Below are positions 45,226 through 52,263 of a stretch of 54,175 bases of DNA, piece after piece; the first letter of the stretch is position 1, and the number at the start of each line of letters is the position of its first letter. Made by a program: the position numbers and the translations under genes. The DNA is taken from the NCBI GenBank assembly GCA_028245195.1, contig JAOKCF010000014.1:1-54175 (forward strand), given 5' to 3'. The notes under the pieces were generated by a model. It ran no database searches. It saw only the letters and a list, made by a program, of their open reading frames with translations, and was not told the DNA's origin. This DNA comes from Vicingaceae bacterium (GTDB taxonomy: Bacteria; Bacteroidota; Bacteroidia; Flavobacteriales_E; Vicingaceae).

Positions 45226-45300
45226 CTGATGGCTTTTTGCTTTCTACCTTTGTTTTTTTAAAATAGATTTGTTCTTTACCAATCATTAAATCAAATATTA

Positions 45301-45666
45301 ATGCGTGACTTTAGAAAATTAGAAATATGGAAGAAAGGCATTTTGCCGGTAAAGGAGGTATATAAGTTGACAGAAACGCTTCCAAGTACTGAGAAATTTG
45401 GACTAATTAGTCAAATGCAGAGATGTACGGTTTCTATTCTATCAAATATTGCAGAAGGCTTCAGTAGGAAAAGTGAAAAAGAGTATAATCGTTATTTGGA
45501 AATTGCAATTGGCTCTGCCTTTGAACTAGAAACGCAGTTGATTCTTTGCAGTGAACTCGGTTATGCAGAAGACAAAGAAATAAATCTGATTATAGCTTAC
45601 CTAAATATTCTTCAAAAACAAATTAATGCTTTGATTTCCATTATTAGCAGAAGTAAACGGCGATAG
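45301..45666 (+). CDS. four-helix-bundle protein (23S rRNA intervening-sequence protein family)
   Basis: A 121-residue helical protein beginning FRKLEIWKKG and containing LISQMQRCTVSILSNIAEGFSR and KEYNRYLEIAIGSAFELETQL-type segments, the signature of the family first found inside 23S rRNA intervening sequences. No 23S rRNA is nearby; in Bacteroidota such genes are commonly scattered singly between unrelated genes. Function is unknown; it forms pentamers in solved homologues. An 11-bp inverted repeat brackets it, which hints at mobility. Confidence 0.92.
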   Translation: MRDFRKLEIWKKGILPVKEVYKLTETLPSTEKFGLISQMQRCTVSILSNIAEGFSRKSEKEYNRYLEIAIGSAFELETQLILCSELGYAEDKEINLIIAYLNILQKQINALISIISRSKRR

Positions 45667-45693
45667 CCTTTATCAATTACTAAACGTAAATCC

Positions 45694-45704
45694 CCAAAAG
45701 CCAA
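45694..45704 (-). repeat. right arm of the inverted repeat flanking the four-helix-bundle gene
   Basis: ccaaaagccaa is the exact reverse complement of 45215-45225 and lies 27 bases after the four-helix-bundle stop codon, followed by a related caaccaacagctaacc stretch. Confidence 0.55.
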
Positions 45705-45738
45705 CAACCAACAGCTAACCTAAAACAAAACCTAGTAA

Positions 45739-46176
45739 ATGCCCTTATACCTCGACAACGCCAACCTTATTTTTTCAAAAGCAATAATAGAAGCAAAATA
45801 TGCCGGTGGTTGTGAACAGTTTCGCAACGATTGGAAGATGGATAGCAACAGCGTGAACGATGAAGACGACGAACTATTTATGTTGGCGGTTATCAACGTG
45901 GATGAATTTGACTTATATCCATTATTCAAAAAAGGGCTCAGCTTTGACAGTGAAAAGCAGACAAGCACAGACTTTGTTGCCGTTGGCCGATATGATGGAG
46001 TATTTTGGGAAACCAATTGGTTGAAAGCGAATGCCTCCTTTGCTTGGCATGTGAACTGCAAAAAGGAACAGGAAGAAAGAGCTATAGAAATAAGCGAACA
46101 CATGACCATGGATGTATTAGAAGAGCTCTTGAATAAAGGCATTGAGGTCTTGAAAACCATTCGCACAGGAAAGTAA
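45739..46176 (+). CDS. hypothetical cytoplasmic protein
   Basis: A 145-residue acidic protein with no signal peptide or membrane segment. The N-terminus is helical (LIFSKAIIEAKYAGGCEQF), then an acidic stretch (NDEDDELFMLA) and alternating strands (FVAVGRYDGVFWETNWLKA), then a C-terminal helix. I do not recognise the family. It lies within the small accessory block between the HTTM gene and its relic copy. The antisense frame of similar length (45732-46184) has poor composition and is a shadow. Confidence 0.7.
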   Translation: MPLYLDNANLIFSKAIIEAKYAGGCEQFRNDWKMDSNSVNDEDDELFMLAVINVDEFDLYPLFKKGLSFDSEKQTSTDFVAVGRYDGVFWETNWLKANASFAWHVNCKKEQEERAIEISEHMTMDVLEELLNKGIEVLKTIRTGK

Positions 46177-46209
46177 AAGCTCAAAGGGCACTTTTGTATT
46201 AAAAATCCC

Positions 46210-46238
46210 TTGATTTTCCTCTCTTTTTAATAACTTTG
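46210..46238 (+). promoter_or_regulatory. two-part Bacteroidota promoter before the PH-domain gene
   Basis: TTG at 46210-46212 and TAACTTTG at 46231-46238, separated by 18 bases, fit the -33/-7 consensus and its spacing. The box ends 21 bases before the ATG at 46260. Confidence 0.55.
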
Positions 46239-46259
46239 GCAGTATTTATTTAACAGCTC

Positions 46260-46637
46260 ATGGAAGAGAAAGAGATATGGAAAGGTAGGCCATCGCAATG
46301 GACAAATTTTGGAGTATACCTAATATGTGTGCTTCTAAGTTGGTTAATCATTCCGATATTTATTGCTCTTTGGAAATTTTTAGTGGTTAAAACCTGGAAG
46401 ATTACTACTACCACAGATGAATTAGAATTATACCGAGTAAAAGACATCCGTTTTGAGCAGCCTTTTTGGCTTAGGTTAGTAGGCTTATCCAATATTGTGA
46501 TGAGTACCTTCGACAAAACACATGCAACTGTTATTGTACCGGCAATTAAAAACGGTAAAGAATTAAGAGAAAAACTACGAATTGCAGTAGACGAAAGAAG
46601 AGATGTTAAAAGAGTTCGGGAAACAGATTTTATTTAG
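46260..46637 (+). CDS. bacterial PH-domain membrane protein
   Basis: A 125-residue protein: EKEIWKGRPSQWTNFG, a hydrophobic segment at about residues 17-42, then a bacterial pleckstrin-homology-like region (WKITTTTDELELYRVKDIRFEQPFW and strands ending TVIVPAIKNGKEL). The W-x-G-x-P-S-x-W start is seen in YdbS/YdbT-type bPH proteins. Role unknown, probably at the membrane. It is followed 17 bases later by the DUF2779 gene and has its own promoter. Confidence 0.82.
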   Translation: MEEKEIWKGRPSQWTNFGVYLICVLLSWLIIPIFIALWKFLVVKTWKITTTTDELELYRVKDIRFEQPFWLRLVGLSNIVMSTFDKTHATVIVPAIKNGKELREKLRIAVDERRDVKRVRETDFI

Positions 46638-46654
46638 TTAATTAAACGTGACTA

Positions 46655-48130
46655 TTGAAACACCCCCTCTCCAAATCTACCTTCATTAGTGGCTTGCAAT
46701 GCAAGAAGAAGCTGTATTTATCTAAAAAGCACAGAGACTTAGCCAGCCCAAGAACCGCAGCAGTAGAAGCCATTATGAAGCAAGGTACCTCCATTGGAGA
46801 GTTGGCGCAATTTGTATTTCCAAATGGCAAAGATGCTACACCAGAACACTATTGGGATTACGCACCCTCCATTGCACAAACGAAGACATGGATAGAAGCC
46901 GGGGAACCTACCATTTACGAAGCAGCCTTCCAAGCCAATGGGGTAATGGCCGCGTTGGACATTTTAATTCACAAAAATGGAGAGCGCATTGCCCTAGAGG
47001 TAAAAAGTAGCACTTCGGTAAAAGAATACCATTTGAACGATGCCGCCCTGCAGTGTTGGGTAATGGAGCAAGCAGGTTTTAAACCAGACCGCTTTTTTAT
47101 CATGCACCTTAACAACCAATATGTGCGGGAAGGAAAAATTAAAGTTAGAAAGCTCTTTCATTGGGAAGAGGTGACCGAAGAAGTGTTGGCAAGACAAAAA
47201 GACATTGCCGACCAAGTGCAAGAGTTGAAAGAAGTACTTCAAGCCACGGAAGTTCCCAAAGTAGATATAGGAGCCCATTGCTCTGAGCCTTTTGCCTGTG
47301 AGTTTGCGGCCCATTGTTGGCAGCACATACCCGAGAACTCCATTTTTGATGTCTCGGGTTTGGGTAAAAAAGTGTGGAACTATTACGGCCAAGGAGTTAT
47401 AGCCATTAAAGATTTACCAGAAGAAGATACCTTCTCCACATTGCAACAGCTGCAAATAGCAGGTGTGAAAAATGGACAAAAAGTAATAGAGAAAAAGGAG
47501 ATCGAAGACTTCTTGGGCGACTGGCAATTTCCGCTCTATTTTTTCGATTTTGAAACCATTAACCCTGCACTGCCACCTTATGATGGCTGCCGACCTTACG
47601 AGCAGCTAGGCGTGCAATATTCATTGCATGTATTAAAGGATGATGGCAGCTTAATGCACAGCGAATTTTTAGCCCAAGCAGGTGAAGACCCACGCAAAGA
47701 CCTGGTAGAGCAAATGCTGCAAGAATTAGGCAACAGTGGCAGCATTGTAGCCTATAACATGGGTTTTGAAAAGCGGGTAATTCAAAGTTTGGCCAACACT
47801 TTTCCAGAATACCAAAAACAGCTAGAAGCTTTGCTAGATCGTTTTGTAGATTTGATGATTCCTTTCCAAAAAGGTTGGTATTATTTACCTGATATGCAGG
47901 GTTTTTACTCCATTAAAGCGGTGCTACATGCTTTATTTCCGAAGGACAAAAAGTTAGACTATAGCGTACTTTCTATTGGAAACGGCAGTGATGCTTCTGT
48001 CTATTTACAGGCTATGCTAGAAAATAGAGTTCAAAAAGAAGAACTAACCGATCTGCGAAAAGAACTATTGGCCTATTGTAAATTGGACACCTTGGCCATG
48101 GTGAAGATTTGGGAAGTGTTGAGAAATTAG
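46655..48130 (+). CDS. DUF2779 protein: Cas4-like nuclease fused to a DEDD exonuclease-like domain
   Basis: A 491-residue protein. The N-terminal half matches an iron-sulfur PD-(D/E)XK nuclease: Cys16 in GLQCKK, the core Asp102 / Glu115-x-Lys117 (LDILIHKN, ALEVKSS), and Cys209, Cys215 and Cys221 in a cluster that with Cys16 could hold a 4Fe-4S centre, as in Cas4 and AddB. The C-terminal half looks like an RNase H/DnaQ-type exonuclease: YFFDFET (Asp298, Glu300), IVAYNMGFEKRVI and YCKLDTLAM. The family is uncharacterised; a DNA-repair or defence role is inference. It starts at a TTG, since a TGA sits two codons upstream and SKSTFISGLQC begins the family. Confidence 0.86.
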   Translation: MKHPLSKSTFISGLQCKKKLYLSKKHRDLASPRTAAVEAIMKQGTSIGELAQFVFPNGKDATPEHYWDYAPSIAQTKTWIEAGEPTIYEAAFQANGVMAALDILIHKNGERIALEVKSSTSVKEYHLNDAALQCWVMEQAGFKPDRFFIMHLNNQYVREGKIKVRKLFHWEEVTEEVLARQKDIADQVQELKEVLQATEVPKVDIGAHCSEPFACEFAAHCWQHIPENSIFDVSGLGKKVWNYYGQGVIAIKDLPEEDTFSTLQQLQIAGVKNGQKVIEKKEIEDFLGDWQFPLYFFDFETINPALPPYDGCRPYEQLGVQYSLHVLKDDGSLMHSEFLAQAGEDPRKDLVEQMLQELGNSGSIVAYNMGFEKRVIQSLANTFPEYQKQLEALLDRFVDLMIPFQKGWYYLPDMQGFYSIKAVLHALFPKDKKLDYSVLSIGNGSDASVYLQAMLENRVQKEELTDLRKELLAYCKLDTLAMVKIWEVLRN

Positions 48131-48189
48131 ATATTTCGAAAGCAGGGTGGAACAGGTTTAACCGGAATGTAATGATGATGAGAGGGGAG
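48130..48189 (+). pseudogene. relic of the 3' end of an HTTM gene
   Basis: Directly at the DUF2779 stop, the codons from 48130 read D-I-S-K-A-G-W-N-R-F-N-R-N and end R-G-E, matching the last 20 residues of the HTTM protein (D-F-S-K-V-E-W-N-G-F ... R-G-E). About 29 of the first 39 bases are identical to 45151-45189. The rest of the second gene is absent. Beyond it, 48190-48350 holds a small palindrome (gatatt/aatatc at 48232-48244) inside longer arms (cactcaa/ttgagtg) and nothing else I can name. Confidence 0.65.
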
Positions 48190-48350
48190 TCGAAAGGACC
48201 ACTAACTTAATCGACTCACTCAACACTATAAGATATTTAATATCATTTACTTGAGTGTCAATATCTAAGTTTCAAACAACTGTTTCGTGAGCTAATAACA
48301 AGCAGTTTTAGATAGGCTACTACACGTTTGAAAGCACGCCTAACGCCCAC

Positions 48351-48379
48351 AAAAAAAAGCCTCGCATTTGCGAGGCTTT
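48351..48379 (-). terminator. intrinsic terminator
   Basis: An 11-bp perfect stem (aaagcctcgca at 48356-48366, tgcgaggcttt at 48369-48379) with a two-base loop is followed on the minus strand by a run of T. It lies nine bases beyond the stop of the small basic protein gene and should end the leftward transcript. Confidence 0.85.
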
Positions 48380-48387
48380 CAACTGAT

Positions 48388-48636
48388 TTATTTATCAGTT
48401 TCTTCTTTCTTGTCAGCTTTCTTCTTTCGTTTCTTCTTTTTGTCGTTTACAAAGGTGTCGTCAATAACTTCACCTAAAACTTTTACTACTTTGGTTCGTT
48501 CAAAGTTTTTTTTCGCCACCATCATTTCTTCAAGTGTATCTCTTCTAATCTTTATTCCAGATTTTGCTCCTTGGTTTTTTACTTCTAAGTAAAATCCATC
48601 TTTCAATTTCTTTGGTTTCGTGGACGGTCTTCCCAT
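48388..48636 (-). CDS. small basic conserved Bacteroidota protein
   Basis: An 82-residue protein beginning MGRPSTKPKKLKDGFYLEV, with SGIKIRRDTLEEM in the middle and a highly basic Lys-rich tail ending in Glu/Asp. Similar small proteins are widespread in flavobacteria but have no known function. The charge suggests nucleic-acid or ribosome binding, by inference. It is read after mtaB (14 bases apart) and ends at a strong terminator. Confidence 0.82.
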   Translation of the reverse strand: MGRPSTKPKKLKDGFYLEVKNQGAKSGIKIRRDTLEEMMVAKKNFERTKVVKVLGEVIDDTFVNDKKKKRKKKADKKEETDK

Positions 48637-48650
48637 AATTTTTCTGTTTT

Positions 48651-49979
48651 TTACGCCATCACCAGCGCTAATTTATCAACTAATATTTCTGCATGTACCG
48701 TACCGTCAGCATTTACATGCGTCGGAATAACGTTTTTTAGCGCGTTAATCCAATCGGGATTGTACGCAGATTTTATCTTTATATAATTCTCAGTGAAACC
48801 ATACATTTCACCGTTTTGTTCCTGTGCTTCGAAAAGTACAGTAAATTCTTTGTTTAATTGTGTTTCGTAGAAGAATCTTTTCTTCTTTTCTGAAAGTTGC
48901 TGTAAAAACTTACTTCGCTTTCTTCTAATTTCAATTGGAATGCTATCCGTTTTTCTTACCGCTACCGTGTTGTTTCGCTCACTATAGGAGAATACATGCA
49001 AGTACGCTACATCCAAGTCTTTCAAAAACGCTACCGTTTCTTGAAACAACTCTTCCGTTTCGCCTGGGTAACCTACTATTACGTCAACACCAATACAAGC
49101 ATTGGGCATTTGGCCTTTTATGCGTGCTACACGGTCGGCATACAACTCTCTATGATAACGCCTTCTCATAGCTCTTAAAATCTCGTTAGAGCCAGATTGC
49201 AGTGGAATGTGAAAGTGTGGCGCAAATCGCTTCGATTGGGCTACAAAATCAATAATATCATTCGAAAGAAGGTTGGGCTCAATGGAAGAGATTCTAAAAC
49301 GATAAATTCCTTCTAAGTCATCCAATTCTTGCACCAAGTCAAAGAAGCTATCGTCAGTCCCTTTCCCAAAATCACCAATGTTAACTCCCGTCAACACCAC
49401 TTCTTTTACCTGAGTAGCTTCTAGTTCTCTGGCCGTTTTCATGGTTTCTGCCACCGTATTGCTTCTGCTTCTGCCTCTTGCCAGAGGAATGGTGCAGAAC
49501 GAGCAGAAATAATCGCAGCCGTCTTGCACTTTTAAAAAGGATCTCGTTCGGTCTCCTAACGAATAGGAGGGAACAAAGTCTTTTACGTATTTAATTTCTG
49601 ATGCAACTACCTTGTTGGCGTAGTGTTCTGTTTCCCAAGCTTGCACGTGTTCTAACAAGTTAAACTTCTCTTGCGCACCTAATACAATGTTTACCCCTTC
49701 AATGGCAGCAATTTCGTTGGGTTTCAATTGCGCATAGCAACCAATTACCGCAATGAAAGAGTCTGCAGAAAGATTTCGGGCTTGTTTTACAATTTGCCGA
49801 CACTTTTTATCGGCTTGTTCTGTAACCGAACAGGTGTTGATCACCACAATGTCGGCTCCTTCTTTAAAATCCACTTGAGCATAGCCATTTTCTTCAAAAA
49901 GCCTTGCTATTCCTGAGGTCTCAGAAAAGTTAAGCTTACACCCAAGGGTATAAAAAGAAATGGTTGAACTGTGCTTCAT
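48651..49979 (-). CDS. mtaB: tRNA t6A37 methylthiotransferase
   Basis: A 442-residue radical SAM methylthiotransferase that converts t6A37 to ms2t6A37 in tRNA-Lys and related tRNAs; a tRNA-Lys(TTT) lies in this same window. The N-terminal auxiliary cluster uses Cys14 (YTLGCKLNF), Cys50 (VINTCSVTE) and Cys81 (GCYAQ). The radical SAM motif is GCDYFCSFC, followed by GRSRS. A C-terminal TRAM domain ends the protein. I use the ATG at 49979 since ten residues before YTLGC suits the family; an ATG at 50000 is possible. Confidence 0.95.
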   Translation of the reverse strand: MKHSSTISFYTLGCKLNFSETSGIARLFEENGYAQVDFKEGADIVVINTCSVTEQADKKCRQIVKQARNLSADSFIAVIGCYAQLKPNEIAAIEGVNIVLGAQEKFNLLEHVQAWETEHYANKVVASEIKYVKDFVPSYSLGDRTRSFLKVQDGCDYFCSFCTIPLARGRSRSNTVAETMKTARELEATQVKEVVLTGVNIGDFGKGTDDSFFDLVQELDDLEGIYRFRISSIEPNLLSNDIIDFVAQSKRFAPHFHIPLQSGSNEILRAMRRRYHRELYADRVARIKGQMPNACIGVDVIVGYPGETEELFQETVAFLKDLDVAYLHVFSYSERNNTVAVRKTDSIPIEIRRKRSKFLQQLSEKKKRFFYETQLNKEFTVLFEAQEQNGEMYGFTENYIKIKSAYNPDWINALKNVIPTHVNADGTVHAEILVDKLALVMA

Positions 49980-50034
49980 AAAGATTACCAAATTAAACAT
50001 TTAAGCTTTAAAAGTTAAGTAGCAGCTGTAAATT

Positions 50035-50748
50035 CTAGCGAATCTGATTAGAAATGATTTGCTCAACAAATTCACTTACCCACAACGCATACATGTTGCC
50101 ACCAGGGTGAAGCTTGTCAACGGCAATCAATCCGCTGTCGTACTGCGCCTTTTGAGAAATGGGCGTTATGTTGTAGAAACTTACGCCCATTTTTTGGGCA
50201 ACAGTGGAGCTAATGGCATTGTAATTTTTGATTTCTGCGCTTACTTTCTTCACCTTTTTTCCTCGCATGAAGGGCATCACACTGTAATCTGGTATGCTGT
50301 AAACAAACACCCCTTTTTTACCAGTCTTCGAAAAACCAATCGCTTTTTCAATCAGCAGTTTAAATTCTTTGGTAAACACTTCAATGTCTTTTCCTTGGTA
50401 TTGGTTGTTCACGCCAATTAACAGCGAAACAAGGTCGTATTGTTCCTTTACCGCAGTTATGGAATCGAGCAGCTGGTCTGTTCGCCAACCGGTTTTTGCA
50501 ATCACCCTAGGCGTAGCAATGTTCAAATCCGTTTTTGCTGCAAGTGCGCTTGCCAGCCGAAAAGGAAAGCTTTGATGCTGTTCCACCATTTCTCCAATGG
50601 TATAGGAATCGCCTAGTGCCAAGTAAGTGAATTGATTTTTAACAGCAGTTGTTGGGTTAGCTGATTCTTTGCTTGTTGAACTAGTTGTGTTGCATGCGCT
50701 TACAATAAGAAAGAGTAGGACAATGACGGTAATTCTTAAAGAAATCAT
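50035..50748 (-). CDS. SGNH/GDSL hydrolase lipoprotein
   Basis: A 237-residue lipoprotein (signal ending IVSAC). The SGNH blocks are present: LALGDSYTIGE (catalytic Ser), the Gly/Asn block GVNNQYQ (GVNN replaces the common GxND) and DKLHPGG with the catalytic Asp and His. It is an esterase or deacylase, acting outside the inner membrane, possibly on acylated glycans. It starts at an ATG one base from the porT stop; an in-frame TTG at 50760 would overlap it. Confidence 0.9.
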   Translation of the reverse strand: MISLRITVIVLLFLIVSACNTTSSTSKESANPTTAVKNQFTYLALGDSYTIGEMVEQHQSFPFRLASALAAKTDLNIATPRVIAKTGWRTDQLLDSITAVKEQYDLVSLLIGVNNQYQGKDIEVFTKEFKLLIEKAIGFSKTGKKGVFVYSIPDYSVMPFMRGKKVKKVSAEIKNYNAISSTVAQKMGVSFYNITPISQKAQYDSGLIAVDKLHPGGNMYALWVSEFVEQIISNQIR

Positions 50749-50749
50749 C

Positions 50750-51457
50750 TTAACCTTCAAATAATATGGTAAAGAAGAACATCTTCGGGCGAATCTCTTC
50801 GATTGGATTCGACAACTCTGTATTGTCTCGAATCATGGCATTTCCTAAGCTGTACGACATTTTTAACTCGAGTCCCAATTTAAAGTAAGGCAGAAAAAAG
50901 TCGGTTCCAATTCCTACTTCCGCAGAATAAGTGTCGCGTTTCAATTTAATGATTGATTCAGGAATGTCCACATTTTTTACGCGTTCGTTGGAAGCTAAAT
51001 CTAACGAGTACTTAGCACCTGCAATAAGATATGCAGCAAAGTTGTTGACTCGAGCAGAGCGATACTTCACCAACAATGGAAAGTCCAAATAGGTAGATTC
51101 AATTTGTCTTAATTCGGTAAACCGTAAGCCTTGGAAGTTGATTAAGTTAAACTCCATGTTTCGCTGACCAAAAACAAGGGTAGGTAAAAAACGAATGTTC
51201 AGCAATGGCGTAATGTGTAGGTCACTTACAATTCCTAGGTTAAACCCACTTTGGTTCACCACATTAATGCTTTGCAAACTATCAACTCTGGGGTTATATG
51301 CATTTCGCTGTAAGGCAAAACCACCGCTGTTCACGCCCAACGCAAACCCAAAATGAATGATCTTTTGATCAAACTTTTGCAAGTTCTTTACCTTGGGCTT
51401 CTGCGCAATGGTAGCTAAACTGCAAAAAACGAGAAGAAGACTAAAATAATACTTCAT
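50750..51457 (-). CDS. porT: PorT-family outer-membrane protein
   Basis: A 235-residue exported protein (signal about 1-18, ending TIAQ) rich in amphipathic strands: FGFALGVNSGGFAL, NIRFLPTLVFGQRNMEFNL and GLELKMSYSLGNAMIR, ending in a strand with Phe near the C-terminus. PorT is an outer-membrane component needed for type IX secretion, and ubiE next to porT is a conserved flavobacterial arrangement. The order in the operon is ubiE-porT-SGNH. No other por/gld genes are in the window. Confidence 0.85.
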   Translation of the reverse strand: MKYYFSLLLVFCSLATIAQKPKVKNLQKFDQKIIHFGFALGVNSGGFALQRNAYNPRVDSLQSINVVNQSGFNLGIVSDLHITPLLNIRFLPTLVFGQRNMEFNLINFQGLRFTELRQIESTYLDFPLLVKYRSARVNNFAAYLIAGAKYSLDLASNERVKNVDIPESIIKLKRDTYSAEVGIGTDFFLPYFKLGLELKMSYSLGNAMIRDNTELSNPIEEIRPKMFFFTILFEG

Positions 51458-51484
51458 GGACTGCTAAACGGGTTGTCGTCTGTT

Positions 51485-52213
51485 TTATTTTTGAACAACA
51501 TAAATAGATGAAATACCAAAAAAGAGGGGGTGAGTGCTTTTGAATTGGAACCCAACCTTCTTTAAAATGGCTTCAAACTCTTTTCCTTCCGGAAAGGCTT
51601 CTACAGATTCTGGTAAATAAGTATATGCCGATGCATCTTTCGAAACCAATTTGCCAATACTCGGCAATACCTTGTGGAAGTAGAAGTTATAAATCTGCTT
51701 GATGGGAAAAGATTTGGGTTTAGAAAACTCCAATACCACTGCCATTCCACCGGTTTTTAACACCCGTTTCATTTCAGAAAGCCCTTTCTCTAAATCCTCA
51801 AAATTCCGAACGCCAAAGGCTACAGTAATTGCATCAAAGTAATTGTCTTCAAAAGGAATGTCTTCAGAATCACCATACTTTAACTCAATAATGTCTTCCT
51901 GACCGTTCTTTTTAATTTTGATAATGCCTTTGTCCAACATGCCTTGGCTAATGTCAATGCCCACTACTTGGGTTGGTTTTAGCGAAAGGCTTTCAATCGC
52001 AAAATCACCTGTTCCGGTAGCCACATCTAAAATTACTTTTGGCTGAATGATACTTAAAATTTTAACAGCCTTTTTTCGCCAAAGCTTATCTATTCCTATT
52101 GATAGGAAGTGATTTAAAAAGTCGTAACGGTGAGAAATGTTGTCGAACATTTCTGCCACTTGTTCTTTCTTAGAACTGTTTTTTTCTTTGTAAGGAGTTA
52201 CTGTTTCTGCCAT
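51485..52213 (-). CDS. ubiE: demethylmenaquinone methyltransferase
   Basis: A 242-residue SAM methyltransferase for the last step of menaquinone synthesis (MenG/UbiE). The N-terminal FDNISHRYDFLNHFLSIGID motif is split here by the turn, with SAM motif I LDVATGTGDFAIE, post-I VVGIDIS and the AFGVRNFEDLEKGL motif. I use the ATG at 52213: it gives the usual length, and a TAnnTTTG box (52231-52238) lies 17 bases upstream, inside the coding region the longer reading would need. Confidence 0.95.
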   Translation of the reverse strand: MAETVTPYKEKNSSKKEQVAEMFDNISHRYDFLNHFLSIGIDKLWRKKAVKILSIIQPKVILDVATGTGDFAIESLSLKPTQVVGIDISQGMLDKGIIKIKKNGQEDIIELKYGDSEDIPFEDNYFDAITVAFGVRNFEDLEKGLSEMKRVLKTGGMAVVLEFSKPKSFPIKQIYNFYFHKVLPSIGKLVSKDASAYTYLPESVEAFPEGKEFEAILKKVGFQFKSTHPLFFGISSIYVVQK

Positions 52214-52230
52214 AATACTTTTTGGAATTG

Positions 52231-52238
52231 CAAAAGTA
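52231..52238 (-). promoter_or_regulatory. TAnnTTTG promoter box before ubiE
   Basis: Minus-strand TACTTTTG, 17 bases before the ubiE ATG at 52213, decides that start over the longer frame from 52252. Confidence 0.45.
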
Positions 52239-52263
52239 AGGTTACAGCGCAAGAAATGTTCAT

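Noticed and set aside
45301-45666. A 23S rRNA intervening sequence
   Set aside because: The protein family match is real, but no rRNA sequence flanks it; both sides are protein genes.
45732-46184. 150-residue minus-strand frame antisense to the 45739 gene
   Set aside because: Residue composition is Ser/Leu-rich and patternless, and it mirrors the coding frame of the sense gene.
48337-48350. Possible integron attC core (GCCTAAC) before the terminator
   Set aside because: No paired GTTRRRY motif lies at a suitable distance and no integrase or cassette array is present.
50059-50421. 120-residue plus-strand frame inside the SGNH gene
   Set aside because: It is antisense to a clearly conserved hydrolase and shows no family features.
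52214-52252. Longer ubiE reading from 52252
   Set aside because: A TAnnTTTG promoter box lies inside the extension, and the family length fits the ATG at 52213.
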